DNA from: Oceanimonas doudoroffii
GTDB lineage: Bacteria > Pseudomonadota > Gammaproteobacteria > Enterobacterales > Aeromonadaceae
Assembly: GCF_002242685.1 (NCBI RefSeq)
Contig: NZ_NBIM01000001.1
Span: forward strand, 2,021,156-2,085,155
DNA length: 64,000 bases
Direction: 5' to 3'
Shown here one piece after another: positions 41,589 to 49,288 of the stretch; position 1 is the first letter of the stretch; each line of letters starts with the position of its first letter. The notes beneath the pieces were generated by a model that saw only the letters and a list, made by a program, of their open reading frames with translations, was not told the DNA's origin and searched no databases. A program made the translations under genes and the position numbers.

Positions 41589-42079
41589 CTTGTATGTCCT
41601 TATGAAGATGGAGTGATTACATTTCCGCCAACGGAAACGATTCGGCGCTCAAGCTGATGATTATCAACTCGAGACATTGCTAACAATAAATAAATTTAAA
41701 ATTAACAACCAATAAAAATAACAGTCTAATTCAGTAACTGTGATGTCAACTGACAATAAAACCGCATCAAAACAAGGGGAAAATACGATAGCTTGAAAGC
41801 ATTCGAATGAAAAAATAAAAGATAATAAAATCAAAACCTAAAATAATATTTCCCGATGACAAGCAGAAGCCGGAACAGCATATAACAGCAGGTACGCTGG
41901 CAAGATGGCCGTAACACGACAAGAACAATAAACTGTTAACAAAAACATAAAAAACACTTCATTATGAGTAATCAAGTGCCCAAATGGCCAGGTAACACCG
42001 CCGTCTTTATGCTGCGACTCGTCGCAAGGCCAATGACACCGATATCGGTTTTACCCTGCTTTTGCTACCCAGTCTTGCA
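41589..42079. other. AT-rich non-coding interval upstream of the amidohydrolase gene
   Basis: No credible gene lies in the 554 bp between 41588 and 42143. TTTCCG-CCAA-CGGAAA at 41622-41637, 34 bases before the amidohydrolase start, is a perfect palindrome around four bases and a possible operator. From about 41660 to 41990 the DNA is strikingly AT-rich, with A-tracts and many AATAAA/TAAAAT strings, in contrast to the surrounding GC-rich coding DNA. It could bind H-NS-like proteins or mark transferred DNA; neither is shown. Confidence 0.6.
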
Positions 42080-42115
42080 AACAAAAGAACCGGGCCTGAG
42101 CCCGGTTAAAAAGGA
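42080..42115 (-). terminator. Terminator of the xsc-pta-DUF6506 operon
   Basis: AACCGGGC (42088-42095) pairs with GCCCGGTT (42100-42107) around 4 bases. On the minus strand CTTTTGTTT follows, 36 bases after the DUF6506 stop. Confidence 0.85.
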
Positions 42116-42142
42116 GTGAGTATAAGTACGTATTAAAAAGGA

Positions 42143-42436
42143 TCAGCCCCAGTGGATCCGGTCCTGATCCTCCGGACGATGGGTCGCGCGCCCCAGGGGC
42201 ACATGATCATTGATCGCAGCGCGGATCGCCGCTTCTTCTTCGGCGGTGAAGCCGCCGCACAGCTCGATCAGTTCGATGCGGCGGGTCAGCATTTCCTGGG
42301 CGGCCATAATGGCTTCGTCCAGGGTGCTGACACCGGACACCGCCAGATCAAAGGCGTCGCTCTTGATGCGGCCATGATGCTTGAACAGCTCCAGATCGGC
42401 GGCCTTGACGATAAATCCGTAACGGCTGAGGGTCAT
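42143..42436 (-). CDS. DUF6506-like small protein in the xsc-pta operon
   Basis: A 97-residue protein (MTLSRYGFIVKAADLELFKHHGRIKSDAFDLAVSGVSTLDEAIMAAQEM...), which I take to be DUF6506. It is a mixed alpha-beta protein with no signal peptide, a lone cysteine (ELCGGFTAEEEAAIR) and histidines in the tail. AAGGAG precedes the ATG. It is the last gene of the xsc-pta unit, 15 bp after pta, and ends at the operon terminator, so it should be made with the sulfoacetaldehyde enzymes. No function is known to me; binding a small thiol- or carbonyl-containing metabolite is possible but unshown. Confidence 0.7.
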   Translation of the reverse strand: MTLSRYGFIVKAADLELFKHHGRIKSDAFDLAVSGVSTLDEAIMAAQEMLTRRIELIELCGGFTAEEEAAIRAAINDHVPLGRATHRPEDQDRIHWG

Positions 42437-42451
42437 ATCGGGTCTCCTTGT

Positions 42452-43420
42452 TCAGGCGGTCACGCGTGCCGCCGCGGCGGCACGGGCCGCAACCGGGGTC
42501 TGGCGGTTGTGATGGACGATGCTGGCCAGGGCACAGGACGCCAGCCTGGCCTCGGGCGGATCGGCGCGGGAGGTGAGGATGATCGGCACTCTGGCCCCCA
42601 GCACCAGGCCGGCGGCGGTGGCCCCCATAAAATACACCATCTGCTTGAACAGAAAGTTGCCCGACTCCAGGTTAGGTACCAGCAGAATATCCGCCTCGCC
42701 GGGCACCCTGCCGGCAATGCCCTTGATCGCCGCGGCCTCCCGGGATACGGCATTGTCAAAGGCCAGCGGCCCTTCCACCACGGCACCGGGCAGCGCGCCC
42801 ATGGCCGCCAGCTTGACCAGCTCGGCGGCGTCCTGGCTCGACGGCATGCTTCTGCTTACTTCTTCGGTGCCCGACAACACGGCCACCTTGGGCTCGTCGC
42901 AGCCCAGGGCATGTAAAAACTCAATGGCATTGCGGGCGATATGCAGCTTATCGAGTACCCCGGGCTGCACATTGATCACCGCATCGGTAATGCACAACGC
43001 CTTGCAGCTGCCCGGCACCGTCATATAGAACACATGGCTCAGGCGGCTGTCGGTGCGCAGCCCGGCGGCACGGTTGAGCACCGCCCGCAGCAGCACGTCG
43101 GTGTGCACATGGCCCTTCATGATGGCGTCGGCCTCGCCTTGGCTGACCAGGGCCACGCCGGCCTGGGCCGCCGCCGCTTCATCGGCGGCATGCACCAGCC
43201 GCACGCCGGCCAGATCCCAGCCCAGGGTTTCGGCCTCATGACGAATACGGCTTTCATCGCCTACCAGGATGGGTTCGATCAACCCCTCATCCTGTGCCAT
43301 GCGAGCACTGGCCAGGGACACCTGATTGACCGGATTGATCACCACAGTGGTCACGGCCGCGTATTGCCGGGCCTGCGCCAGCAGGTGGGCGGGGCACTCC
43401 TTTGGATTGGTATTAAGCAT
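42452..43420 (-). CDS. pta: Phosphate acetyltransferase (short Pta/Ptb type) of sulfonate dissimilation
   Basis: A 322-residue phosphotransacetylase domain protein without the N-terminal DRTGG/CobB domain of E. coli Pta. Motifs are EADAIMKGHVHTDVLLRAVLN near residue 97, ITDAVINVQP near 144 and LVPNLESGNFLFKQMVYFMGATAAGLVLGARVPIILTSRADPPEARLAS near 250, with the catalytic acid/arginine at the latter. It converts the acetyl phosphate from Xsc to acetyl-CoA. ATG 43420 follows AAGGGAA; a GTG one codon earlier is in frame. It comes 132 bp after xsc across two hairpins and before DUF6506. The related phosphate butyryltransferase is excluded by context. Confidence 0.92.
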   Translation of the reverse strand: MLNTNPKECPAHLLAQARQYAAVTTVVINPVNQVSLASARMAQDEGLIEPILVGDESRIRHEAETLGWDLAGVRLVHAADEAAAAQAGVALVSQGEADAIMKGHVHTDVLLRAVLNRAAGLRTDSRLSHVFYMTVPGSCKALCITDAVINVQPGVLDKLHIARNAIEFLHALGCDEPKVAVLSGTEEVSRSMPSSQDAAELVKLAAMGALPGAVVEGPLAFDNAVSREAAAIKGIAGRVPGEADILLVPNLESGNFLFKQMVYFMGATAAGLVLGARVPIILTSRADPPEARLASCALASIVHHNRQTPVAARAAAAARVTA

Positions 43421-43498
43421 CACTGAATTCCCTTTGATGACGGCCAGTAGACAACCGAATACCGCTTGGCAAACGGGATTGGGTTGGCTTTTGAAAAG

Positions 43499-43545
43499 AC
43501 CCGGCCGCGCGCGGCCGGGTAAAAGGGCTGCTCTCGCGAGCAGCC
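43499..43545 (-). terminator. Tandem hairpins between xsc and pta
   Basis: A perfect 22-bp palindrome (43499-43520, centre GCGCGC) and a second stem GGCTGCTC/GAGCAGCC (43526-43533 with 43538-43545). On the minus strand each is followed by CTTTT. They look like serial weak terminators within the operon, or an mRNA processing site. Confidence 0.65.
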
Positions 43546-43552
43546 GTACCTG

Positions 43553-45316
43553 TCAGCAATAGTCTTTGTACTTATCCAGGTGGCGCACCGGCTTGGACAG
43601 GGCGTCACGACGGAAGGGGTCGCCCAGCTCGCGGGTACACATGATTTCAATAACGGTGGTCTTGCCTTCTTCCATCTGGCGGGTGATGGCGGTTTGCAGC
43701 GCCGGGCCCACGTCTTCCAGCTTGTCGACGGTCACACCCTCGGCCCCCATGGCACGGGCGATGTCGGCAAAGCTCGGGTTTTCCAGATCGCCGGCCACAA
43801 AGCGGCGGTTGTAGAAGTCGACCTGGTTCTTCTTCTCGGCGCCCCACTGGCGGTTGTGGAACACGATGGAGGTCACCGGAATGTTTTCCCGTACGCAGGT
43901 CATGATTTCCATCATCGACATGCCCCAGGCGCCGTCACCGGCGTAGGACACGGCCGGGCGCTCGGGCGCGGCGGTCTTGGCACCGATAATGGTGGGCAGG
44001 GCATAACCGCAGTTGCCGAAGCTCATGGCGGCAAAGAAGGAGCGCGGCTTTTCAAAGCGCAGGTAGCTGTTGGCCACGGAGTTGATGTTGCCGATATCGG
44101 TAGACACCATCACGTTCTCGGGCATGGCCTTTTCCAGCTCACGCAGTACCTGACGGGGGTGCAGGTAGCTGCCTTGTTCTTCCGACTGCTCGGCGATCAT
44201 GTCGAGGGAATAATCGTCCTTCTCGTGGATCCACTGGTCCAGTTCGGCTTCCCAGGCCTGCTTCTCGGAGGCGATTTCGGTGGCGCGGGCACCCTTGTTT
44301 TCCAGGCAGGAAACGTTGAGGTTCTGCAAGCGATCCAGAATGGTCACGGCAGCGGCCTTGGCATCGCCGCACACGCCCACGGAGATCTTCTTCACCAGAC
44401 CCAGCATCTTGGCGTCGCAGTCCACCTGAATGATCTTGGCTTCCTTCGGCCAGTAGTCCAGGCCGTGCTGCGGCAGGGTGCCGAACGGACCAAGACGGGT
44501 GCCCAGCGCCAGTACCACGTCGGCGCGGGACAGCAGCTTCATGCCGGCCTTGGAGCCCTGATAGCCCAGGGGACCACACCACAGCGGGTGGCTGGCGGGG
44601 AAGGAGTCGTTATGCAGGTAGCTGTTGACCACGGGGGCACCCAGGTACTCGGCCAGCGCCTTGCACTCTTCCACCGCGTCGGCCATGACCACACCGCCAC
44701 CGGAGATGATCACCGGGAACTGGGCTTCGGCCAGCAGGGCGGCGGCCTGTTGCAGGCTCTGCTCACCACCGGCGCCACGCTCAATGCGGATCGGCTCGGG
44801 AATTTCTACATTGATGTCGCCGTAGAAGAAGTCCCGGGGAATGTTGAGCTGGGTCGGACCGTTGTCGAGCATGGCACGGTCGAAACAGCGGGCGGTGAAC
44901 TCGGCCATGCGCGCCGGGTTGGCCACGTGGCCCTGGTACTTGGTGATGGTTTCAAAGAAGGGCAGCTGCTGCGCTTCCTGAAAGCCGCCCAGACCCTGAG
45001 TCATGGAACCGGTTTCCGGGGTAATGCACACCACCGGGCTGTGGGCCCAGTAGGCCGCGGCGATGGCGGTCACGAAGTTGGTGATGCCGGGGCCGTTCTG
45101 GGCGATACAGACGCCGTGACGGCCACTGACCCGGGCATAACCGTCGGCCATGTGGCCGGCGCCCTGCTCGTGCACGGTAGGGATCAGGCGAATGCCGGCC
45201 GGGGCAAAAATGTCCATGGCATCCATAAAGGCCGAGCCCATGATACCGAACACATCGGTAACACCGTTGGCCGCCAGGGTTTCGACCAAAGCTTCACTGG
45301 GAGTCATACGTGGCAT
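43553..45316 (-). CDS. xsc: Sulfoacetaldehyde acetyltransferase
   Basis: A 587-residue thiamine-diphosphate enzyme: sulfoacetaldehyde plus phosphate gives acetyl phosphate and sulfite. Domains are the N-terminal Pyr domain with the catalytic glutamate in TVHEQGAGHMADGYARVSG near residue 48, the middle domain, and the PP domain with the ThDP motif GDGAWGMSMMEIMTCVRENIPVTSIVFHNRQWG near residue 440. Unlike acetolactate synthases it has the Xsc C-terminus (RELGDPFRRDALSKPVRHLDKYKDYC). AAGGAAG precedes ATG 45316; the longer in-frame reading is unlike the family. First gene of xsc-pta-DUF6506. It ties the whole island to sulfonate use. Confidence 0.96.
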   Translation of the reverse strand: MPRMTPSEALVETLAANGVTDVFGIMGSAFMDAMDIFAPAGIRLIPTVHEQGAGHMADGYARVSGRHGVCIAQNGPGITNFVTAIAAAYWAHSPVVCITPETGSMTQGLGGFQEAQQLPFFETITKYQGHVANPARMAEFTARCFDRAMLDNGPTQLNIPRDFFYGDINVEIPEPIRIERGAGGEQSLQQAAALLAEAQFPVIISGGGVVMADAVEECKALAEYLGAPVVNSYLHNDSFPASHPLWCGPLGYQGSKAGMKLLSRADVVLALGTRLGPFGTLPQHGLDYWPKEAKIIQVDCDAKMLGLVKKISVGVCGDAKAAAVTILDRLQNLNVSCLENKGARATEIASEKQAWEAELDQWIHEKDDYSLDMIAEQSEEQGSYLHPRQVLRELEKAMPENVMVSTDIGNINSVANSYLRFEKPRSFFAAMSFGNCGYALPTIIGAKTAAPERPAVSYAGDGAWGMSMMEIMTCVRENIPVTSIVFHNRQWGAEKKNQVDFYNRRFVAGDLENPSFADIARAMGAEGVTVDKLEDVGPALQTAITRQMEEGKTTVIEIMCTRELGDPFRRDALSKPVRHLDKYKDYC

Positions 45317-45574
45317 AGCTGTCTTCCTTTTGCTGTTTCCCGTCGGTGGCGGCCTGTCGCCATCTCCTGGGTTGGGTTGAGTCAAATAATCCGTTTTCTG
45401 TTCAAACAGGTTTGCGTTTGTTGTTCTCGTTATGAATGACGGGTGAACAACGCTGGCTGACAAGAGCCCGAGGTCACTCGCTTGGGGAACAGCTTAGGAA
45501 GGGGGGGCCGGGTAACATAGGGCCAGATTTGCCAACCATGTTACGCCAGCGTTAAAAAATGGGGCCAGGCCGGT

Positions 45575-46471
45575 TCAGCCGCTGGCCAGCAAGGCGCTTT
45601 GTTGCCAGAAACGGGCGGCCAGTTCGGAACGGGGGGCACCCAACCGGCACAGTTCAATGTCGAGATTCAGGGCGCGCACGCCCGGCAGTAGTGCCACCCG
45701 GCCGCTGGCAAGTTCGTCGCGTACCAGGCTTTCCGGCAGAAAGGCCGCACCCTCGCCCTGCAGCAACTGGGCCTTGAGCCCTTCCCCCAGGGCATTTTCA
45801 CACACCGGTCGCCAGGGCAACTCCCCCAGGGCCGGCAGGCACTGCTGCTGCACCAGGGCACCGAGAAAGGCATCCCTGGGATAGAGCAGCAGGGGCAGTG
45901 GCCGCTGTTCTTCCAGCCGGAACAGCGGTGTCCCCTGCGCATCGGTGGCCGCCACCAGCACCAGCCGATCCCGGCCCAGGCACAGCCGCTCCACGTCCGG
46001 TCGCTGCGGTGCCTCGGCGCCGTCGGGGCCGGAAAAGCACAGCAAAAAGTCCACCGCTCCGGCCATGAACTGCTCCATGGCTTCGTGGTAATGGCCGGTG
46101 TTGAGCCGCACCAGGCCCTCGCCCAAGGCCGGCCGCAACCGGTGCAGCCAGGCGGGAAAAAAGGTCACCGCCAGCGCCGGCTGGGTGATCAGGCTCAACC
46201 CCGGCGTGTGCTGCTGGCTTTGGCGCAGCTGGCTGCGTACTCCATAAATCTGGGCCAGCAACTGGCGCGCCTGCTCCAGAAAGGCCTCGCCGGCGGGGGT
46301 CAGCTCCAGCGGATAGCGATTGCGGCACACCAGCGCCACCCCCAGCCAGTTTTCCAGCGAGCGAATACGCCGGCTGAAGGCGGGCTGGGTCACAAAGCGG
46401 CTTTCCGCCGCCCGTGAAAAGCTGCCCTGCTCGCTCAGTGCGATAAAATCATGCAGCCACTTGGTTTCCAT
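45575..46471 (-). CDS. LysR-family regulator (HypT/YjiE-like) divergent from the sulfite exporter
   Basis: A 298-residue LysR protein whose N-terminus (METKWLHDFIALSEQGSFSRAAESRFVTQPAFSRRIRSLENWLGVALVCRN) is clearly of the E. coli HypT/YjiE type rather than CysB or YeiE. A substrate-binding domain follows from residue 90. AAGGA lies before ATG 46471. It diverges from the PSE-family exporter with 131 bp between starts and lies upstream of xsc on the same strand, so it may regulate the exporter in response to sulfite or to oxidant stress. Cysteines at about residues 58, 152 and 168 could sense redox state; that is speculation. Confidence 0.87.
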   Translation of the reverse strand: METKWLHDFIALSEQGSFSRAAESRFVTQPAFSRRIRSLENWLGVALVCRNRYPLELTPAGEAFLEQARQLLAQIYGVRSQLRQSQQHTPGLSLITQPALAVTFFPAWLHRLRPALGEGLVRLNTGHYHEAMEQFMAGAVDFLLCFSGPDGAEAPQRPDVERLCLGRDRLVLVAATDAQGTPLFRLEEQRPLPLLLYPRDAFLGALVQQQCLPALGELPWRPVCENALGEGLKAQLLQGEGAAFLPESLVRDELASGRVALLPGVRALNLDIELCRLGAPRSELAARFWQQSALLASG

Positions 46472-46602
46472 GACGTTGTCCTTGTTGTTGGAATTCACAC
46501 CTATGCAAAAAAGTAATCGCCCTGGCCGAAAACGGCATTGGCTCGCCGGCCTGGTCCGTCAATAACATTAAAGCAACATTCATTCTTGATTACGGAGGGG
46601 CC

Positions 46603-47643
46603 ATGGCCGCCGACACTCATTCCCCGGTTCTGGGCCTGGTGCAGCGCATCGAGGAAATCCGCAAACGTTATTTTCCCGGCATCTGCGTGGCCGCCACCAT
46701 CGGCATTGCCGCCAGCTTTCTGTCTCAGCACTACGGTGCCCCCGCCATGCTGATGGCCCTGCTGCTGGGGCTGGCATTCAATTTTCTCAGTCATGAACCC
46801 CAATGTGCCCCGGGCCTGGAGCTGTCGGCCAAGACCCTGCTGCGCCTGGGCGTGGCCCTGCTGGGCCTGCGCATCACCTTTGGCGACGTGCTCACGCTGG
46901 GTTGGCAGCCCATGCTGATGGTGTGCTCCGCGGTGGTGCTGACCATCTGCTTTGGCGTGGTCATGGCCCGCTGGCTGGGCTTTTCCAAGGAGTTTGGCAC
47001 CCTTACCGGCGGCTCGGTGGCCATTTGCGGCGCCTCGGCGGCCATGGCCATCAGCAGCGTGCTGCCCCAGAGCGAGCAGGCCAAGCGCGACACCCTGTTT
47101 ACCGTGATCAGCGTCACCACCCTCAGCACCCTGGCGATGATCTTCTACCCCATGATCAGCGAAGCCCTGGGGCTGTCGGATCAGGAAGCCGGCCTCTTTA
47201 TCGGCGCCACCATTCATGACGTGGCCCAGGTGGTGGGCGCCGGCTACAGCATGTCGGCCGAGGTGGGTGATCTCAGTACCTTCGTCAAGCTGCTGCGGGT
47301 GGCCATGCTGGTGCCCATCGTGATGACCATCGGCATTCTGATCCGCCGTGCCGCCAGCAAGCAGGGTCAGGCCGGCGGCGGCAGCCGAGTGGCCATTCCC
47401 GGGTTTCTGATCGGCTTCGTGGTCCTGTTTGTACTCAACAGCCTGGGCTGGATTCCGCAGGATCTGAGCGCCCCTCTGGCCAACAGCTCATCCTGGCTGC
47501 TGCTCACCGCCATCGCCGCCCTGGGCGTGCGCACCCAGCTCAAGGACATTCTCTCGGTGGGCTGGAAGCCGGTGCTGCTGGTGGTGCTGGAGACCGCCTT
47601 TATCGCCCTGCTGGTTATCGCCTATCTGCTGCTGATGGGGTAA
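46603..47643 (+). CDS. PSE-family sulfate/sulfite exporter (YeiH-type)
   Basis: A 346-residue membrane protein with about ten spans of the putative sulfate exporter family (YeiH, formerly UPF0324). Characteristic are LMALLLGLAFNFLSHEPQCAPGLELSAKTLLRLGVALLGLRITFGDV near residue 50, LTGGSVAICGASAAMAISSVLP near 132 and GATIHDVAQVVGAGYSMS near 203. GGAGG precedes the ATG. In taurine clusters such a gene sits next to xsc and is thought to expel the sulfite or sulfate set free. It diverges from the HypT-like LysR gene and ends at a strong terminator. The anion has not been proven in this family. Confidence 0.87.
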   Translation: MAADTHSPVLGLVQRIEEIRKRYFPGICVAATIGIAASFLSQHYGAPAMLMALLLGLAFNFLSHEPQCAPGLELSAKTLLRLGVALLGLRITFGDVLTLGWQPMLMVCSAVVLTICFGVVMARWLGFSKEFGTLTGGSVAICGASAAMAISSVLPQSEQAKRDTLFTVISVTTLSTLAMIFYPMISEALGLSDQEAGLFIGATIHDVAQVVGAGYSMSAEVGDLSTFVKLLRVAMLVPIVMTIGILIRRAASKQGQAGGGSRVAIPGFLIGFVVLFVLNSLGWIPQDLSAPLANSSSWLLLTAIAALGVRTQLKDILSVGWKPVLLVVLETAFIALLVIAYLLLMG

Positions 47644-47670
47644 CCCCGCCCCCGTTATTCCCCTGGCGAA

Positions 47671-47699
47671 CAAGGCCCCGTACTGGCGGGGCCTTTTTG
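47671..47699. terminator. Bidirectional terminator between exporter and tauR
   Basis: AAGGCCCCG (47672-47680) pairs with CGGGGCCTT (47687-47695) around TACTGG, then TTTTT-G. It directly abuts the tauR stop on the other strand. Confidence 0.9.
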
Positions 47700-49166
47700 T
47701 CAGGTCATGTCCTTGATCAGTGCCACCAGGGCTTCGATGCCGGGACGTATACGCTCGGCGGCAATGGAGGAATAGCCCAGCCGAAAATAATTGAGCGGCA
47801 CTGTTTCACCCTGAAAATGAATATCGCCGGGCTCGATCAGTATGCCCCTGTCCGCCGCCTCCTTGCGCAATATGCGGCTGTCGAGACCTTCGGGGCCCTG
47901 CACCCAGTAGCAGGAGCCGCCAAAGCCGGGCTGGCGGCTGGAGCTGGGCAACAACTCGTCTAGCGCCGCGCCCATCTCCCGCCAGCGTTCTTCGTAAGCC
48001 CGGGCCAGGTTCATGATCAGGGCGTCGTGATAGCCCCGCTCCAGAAACAGTGCCACCGAGCGCTGGTTGTTGGCGGCCGGGTGGCGCAGCATCAGCCGGC
48101 GCAGGGCGCGGGCCTCGCGAATCAGCTCCGCCGGCCCCACCAGGTAGCCCAGCCGGAGTCCCGGCGCCAGGGTCTTGGACAGGCTGCCCACGTAGAGCAC
48201 CCGGTCATTCTTGTCCAGGCTCTTTAACGCCGGCGTGGGATTGGTCTTGAAGTTGGTCTCGCTTTCGTAATCGTCCTCGATGATCAGAAAGTCCTGCTCG
48301 CTGGCCTGCTTCAGCAATTCAAAGCGCCGCTCCAGGGGCATGGTCACCGTGGTCGGGCACTGGTGGCTGGGAGTGGTGTACACCAGGTCACAGCCGGACA
48401 ACCGCTCATCGACGATCAGTCCCTGCTCATCCACCGGCAGCGGGCGAACCTTTGAGGGGTTCATGGTGGCGATATTGCGAATGTCGACATACCCCGGATC
48501 CTCAATGCCGATGGTGCTGTCCTTGTCGAGCAGCAACTTGGCCAGCAGATAGAGGGCCTGCTGGGCCCCTACCGTCACCAGGATCTGGTCCGCTGAGGCC
48601 CAGACGCCGCGCCGGGGCAACAGCCGGGTCCGGATCTGCTCGATCAGCAGGGGATCATCGTTGTCAAAGCTGTCGGACGCCCAGTCGCGAATGGCGGGAA
48701 TGCTCACCGCGTCGCGACAGCACTCACGCCAGTTGTTGCTGGGGAACAGGCTGGGATCGAACTGGCCGTAGATAAAGGAATAAGGGTATTTCTGCCAGTC
48801 TCTGGGCTTGCTGATATTGTGCTGGTCGCTGGGGCGCACCTTGAGTTTACGGCTCCAGTCCGGCGGCGTGCCCGCTGTGGTGGGCGCCTTGGCTTCGGGC
48901 AGCTCCGGGCGCTTTGACAATATCTCCGGGTTCACAAAATATCCGCTGCGCTCCCTGGCCAGCAGGTAGCCGTCGTCGAGCAGGTGCTCATAGGCCAACA
49001 CCACGGTATTGCGGGCAATGCTGAGCTGCTTGGCCAGCTTGCGGCTGGACGGCAGCGGGCTGTCGACGGGAATGTTGCCGTTAAGAATGGCGGCGGCGAT
49101 TTGTTCGCGCAGCTGCTGCTGCAGGCTGGTGTTTTTTTCCGTGGAAAGGTGGAACAGCTGAAACAT
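47700..49166 (-). CDS. tauR: MocR-family (GntR-aminotransferase) regulator TauR
   Basis: A 488-residue regulator: GntR winged helix in residues 10-78 (QQLREQIAAAILNGNIPVDSPLPSSRKLAKQLSIARNTVVLAYEHLLDDGY) and a PLP-binding fold-type I aminotransferase domain after a linker. The PLP lysine is in YVGSLSKTLAPGLRLGYLVG near residue 318, with DDYESE before it. TauR of Rhodobacter, of this family, activates taurine genes. The position between the exporter and tauYX supports the same name. AAAGGTAAG lies before ATG 49166, and a perfect inverted repeat lies 53 bp upstream. It probably senses taurine or its amine product through PLP. Confidence 0.88.
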   Translation of the reverse strand: MFQLFHLSTEKNTSLQQQLREQIAAAILNGNIPVDSPLPSSRKLAKQLSIARNTVVLAYEHLLDDGYLLARERSGYFVNPEILSKRPELPEAKAPTTAGTPPDWSRKLKVRPSDQHNISKPRDWQKYPYSFIYGQFDPSLFPSNNWRECCRDAVSIPAIRDWASDSFDNDDPLLIEQIRTRLLPRRGVWASADQILVTVGAQQALYLLAKLLLDKDSTIGIEDPGYVDIRNIATMNPSKVRPLPVDEQGLIVDERLSGCDLVYTTPSHQCPTTVTMPLERRFELLKQASEQDFLIIEDDYESETNFKTNPTPALKSLDKNDRVLYVGSLSKTLAPGLRLGYLVGPAELIREARALRRLMLRHPAANNQRSVALFLERGYHDALIMNLARAYEERWREMGAALDELLPSSSRQPGFGGSCYWVQGPEGLDSRILRKEAADRGILIEPGDIHFQGETVPLNYFRLGYSSIAAERIRPGIEALVALIKDMT

Positions 49167-49218
49167 GAAAAGGCTTACCTTTCAGTGAGTTGAATTCTAT
49201 GGCGAAACCACGCACTAC

Positions 49219-49251
49219 GCCCTCTGAGTCGAACCTTGTAACTCAGAGGGC
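49219..49251. promoter_or_regulatory. Perfect 11-bp inverted repeat upstream of tauR
   Basis: GCCCTCTGAGT (49219-49229) and ACTCAGAGGGC (49241-49251) are exact complements with an 11-base spacer. The A-run lies on the wrong side for a terminator of tauY on the minus strand (T-run comes before the stem). It may be an operator or an mRNA leader hairpin; centre spacing is 22 bp, two helical turns. Confidence 0.55.
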
Positions 49252-49288
49252 AAAAAAGTAAAACCCTTGTTAACAATCAAATGCAAAT

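Noticed and set aside
43580-45439. Open frame of 619 codons on the plus strand
   Set aside because: It lies wholly opposite xsc, has no family resemblance and is His/Gly/Val-rich, as expected when a GC-rich gene is read in antisense.
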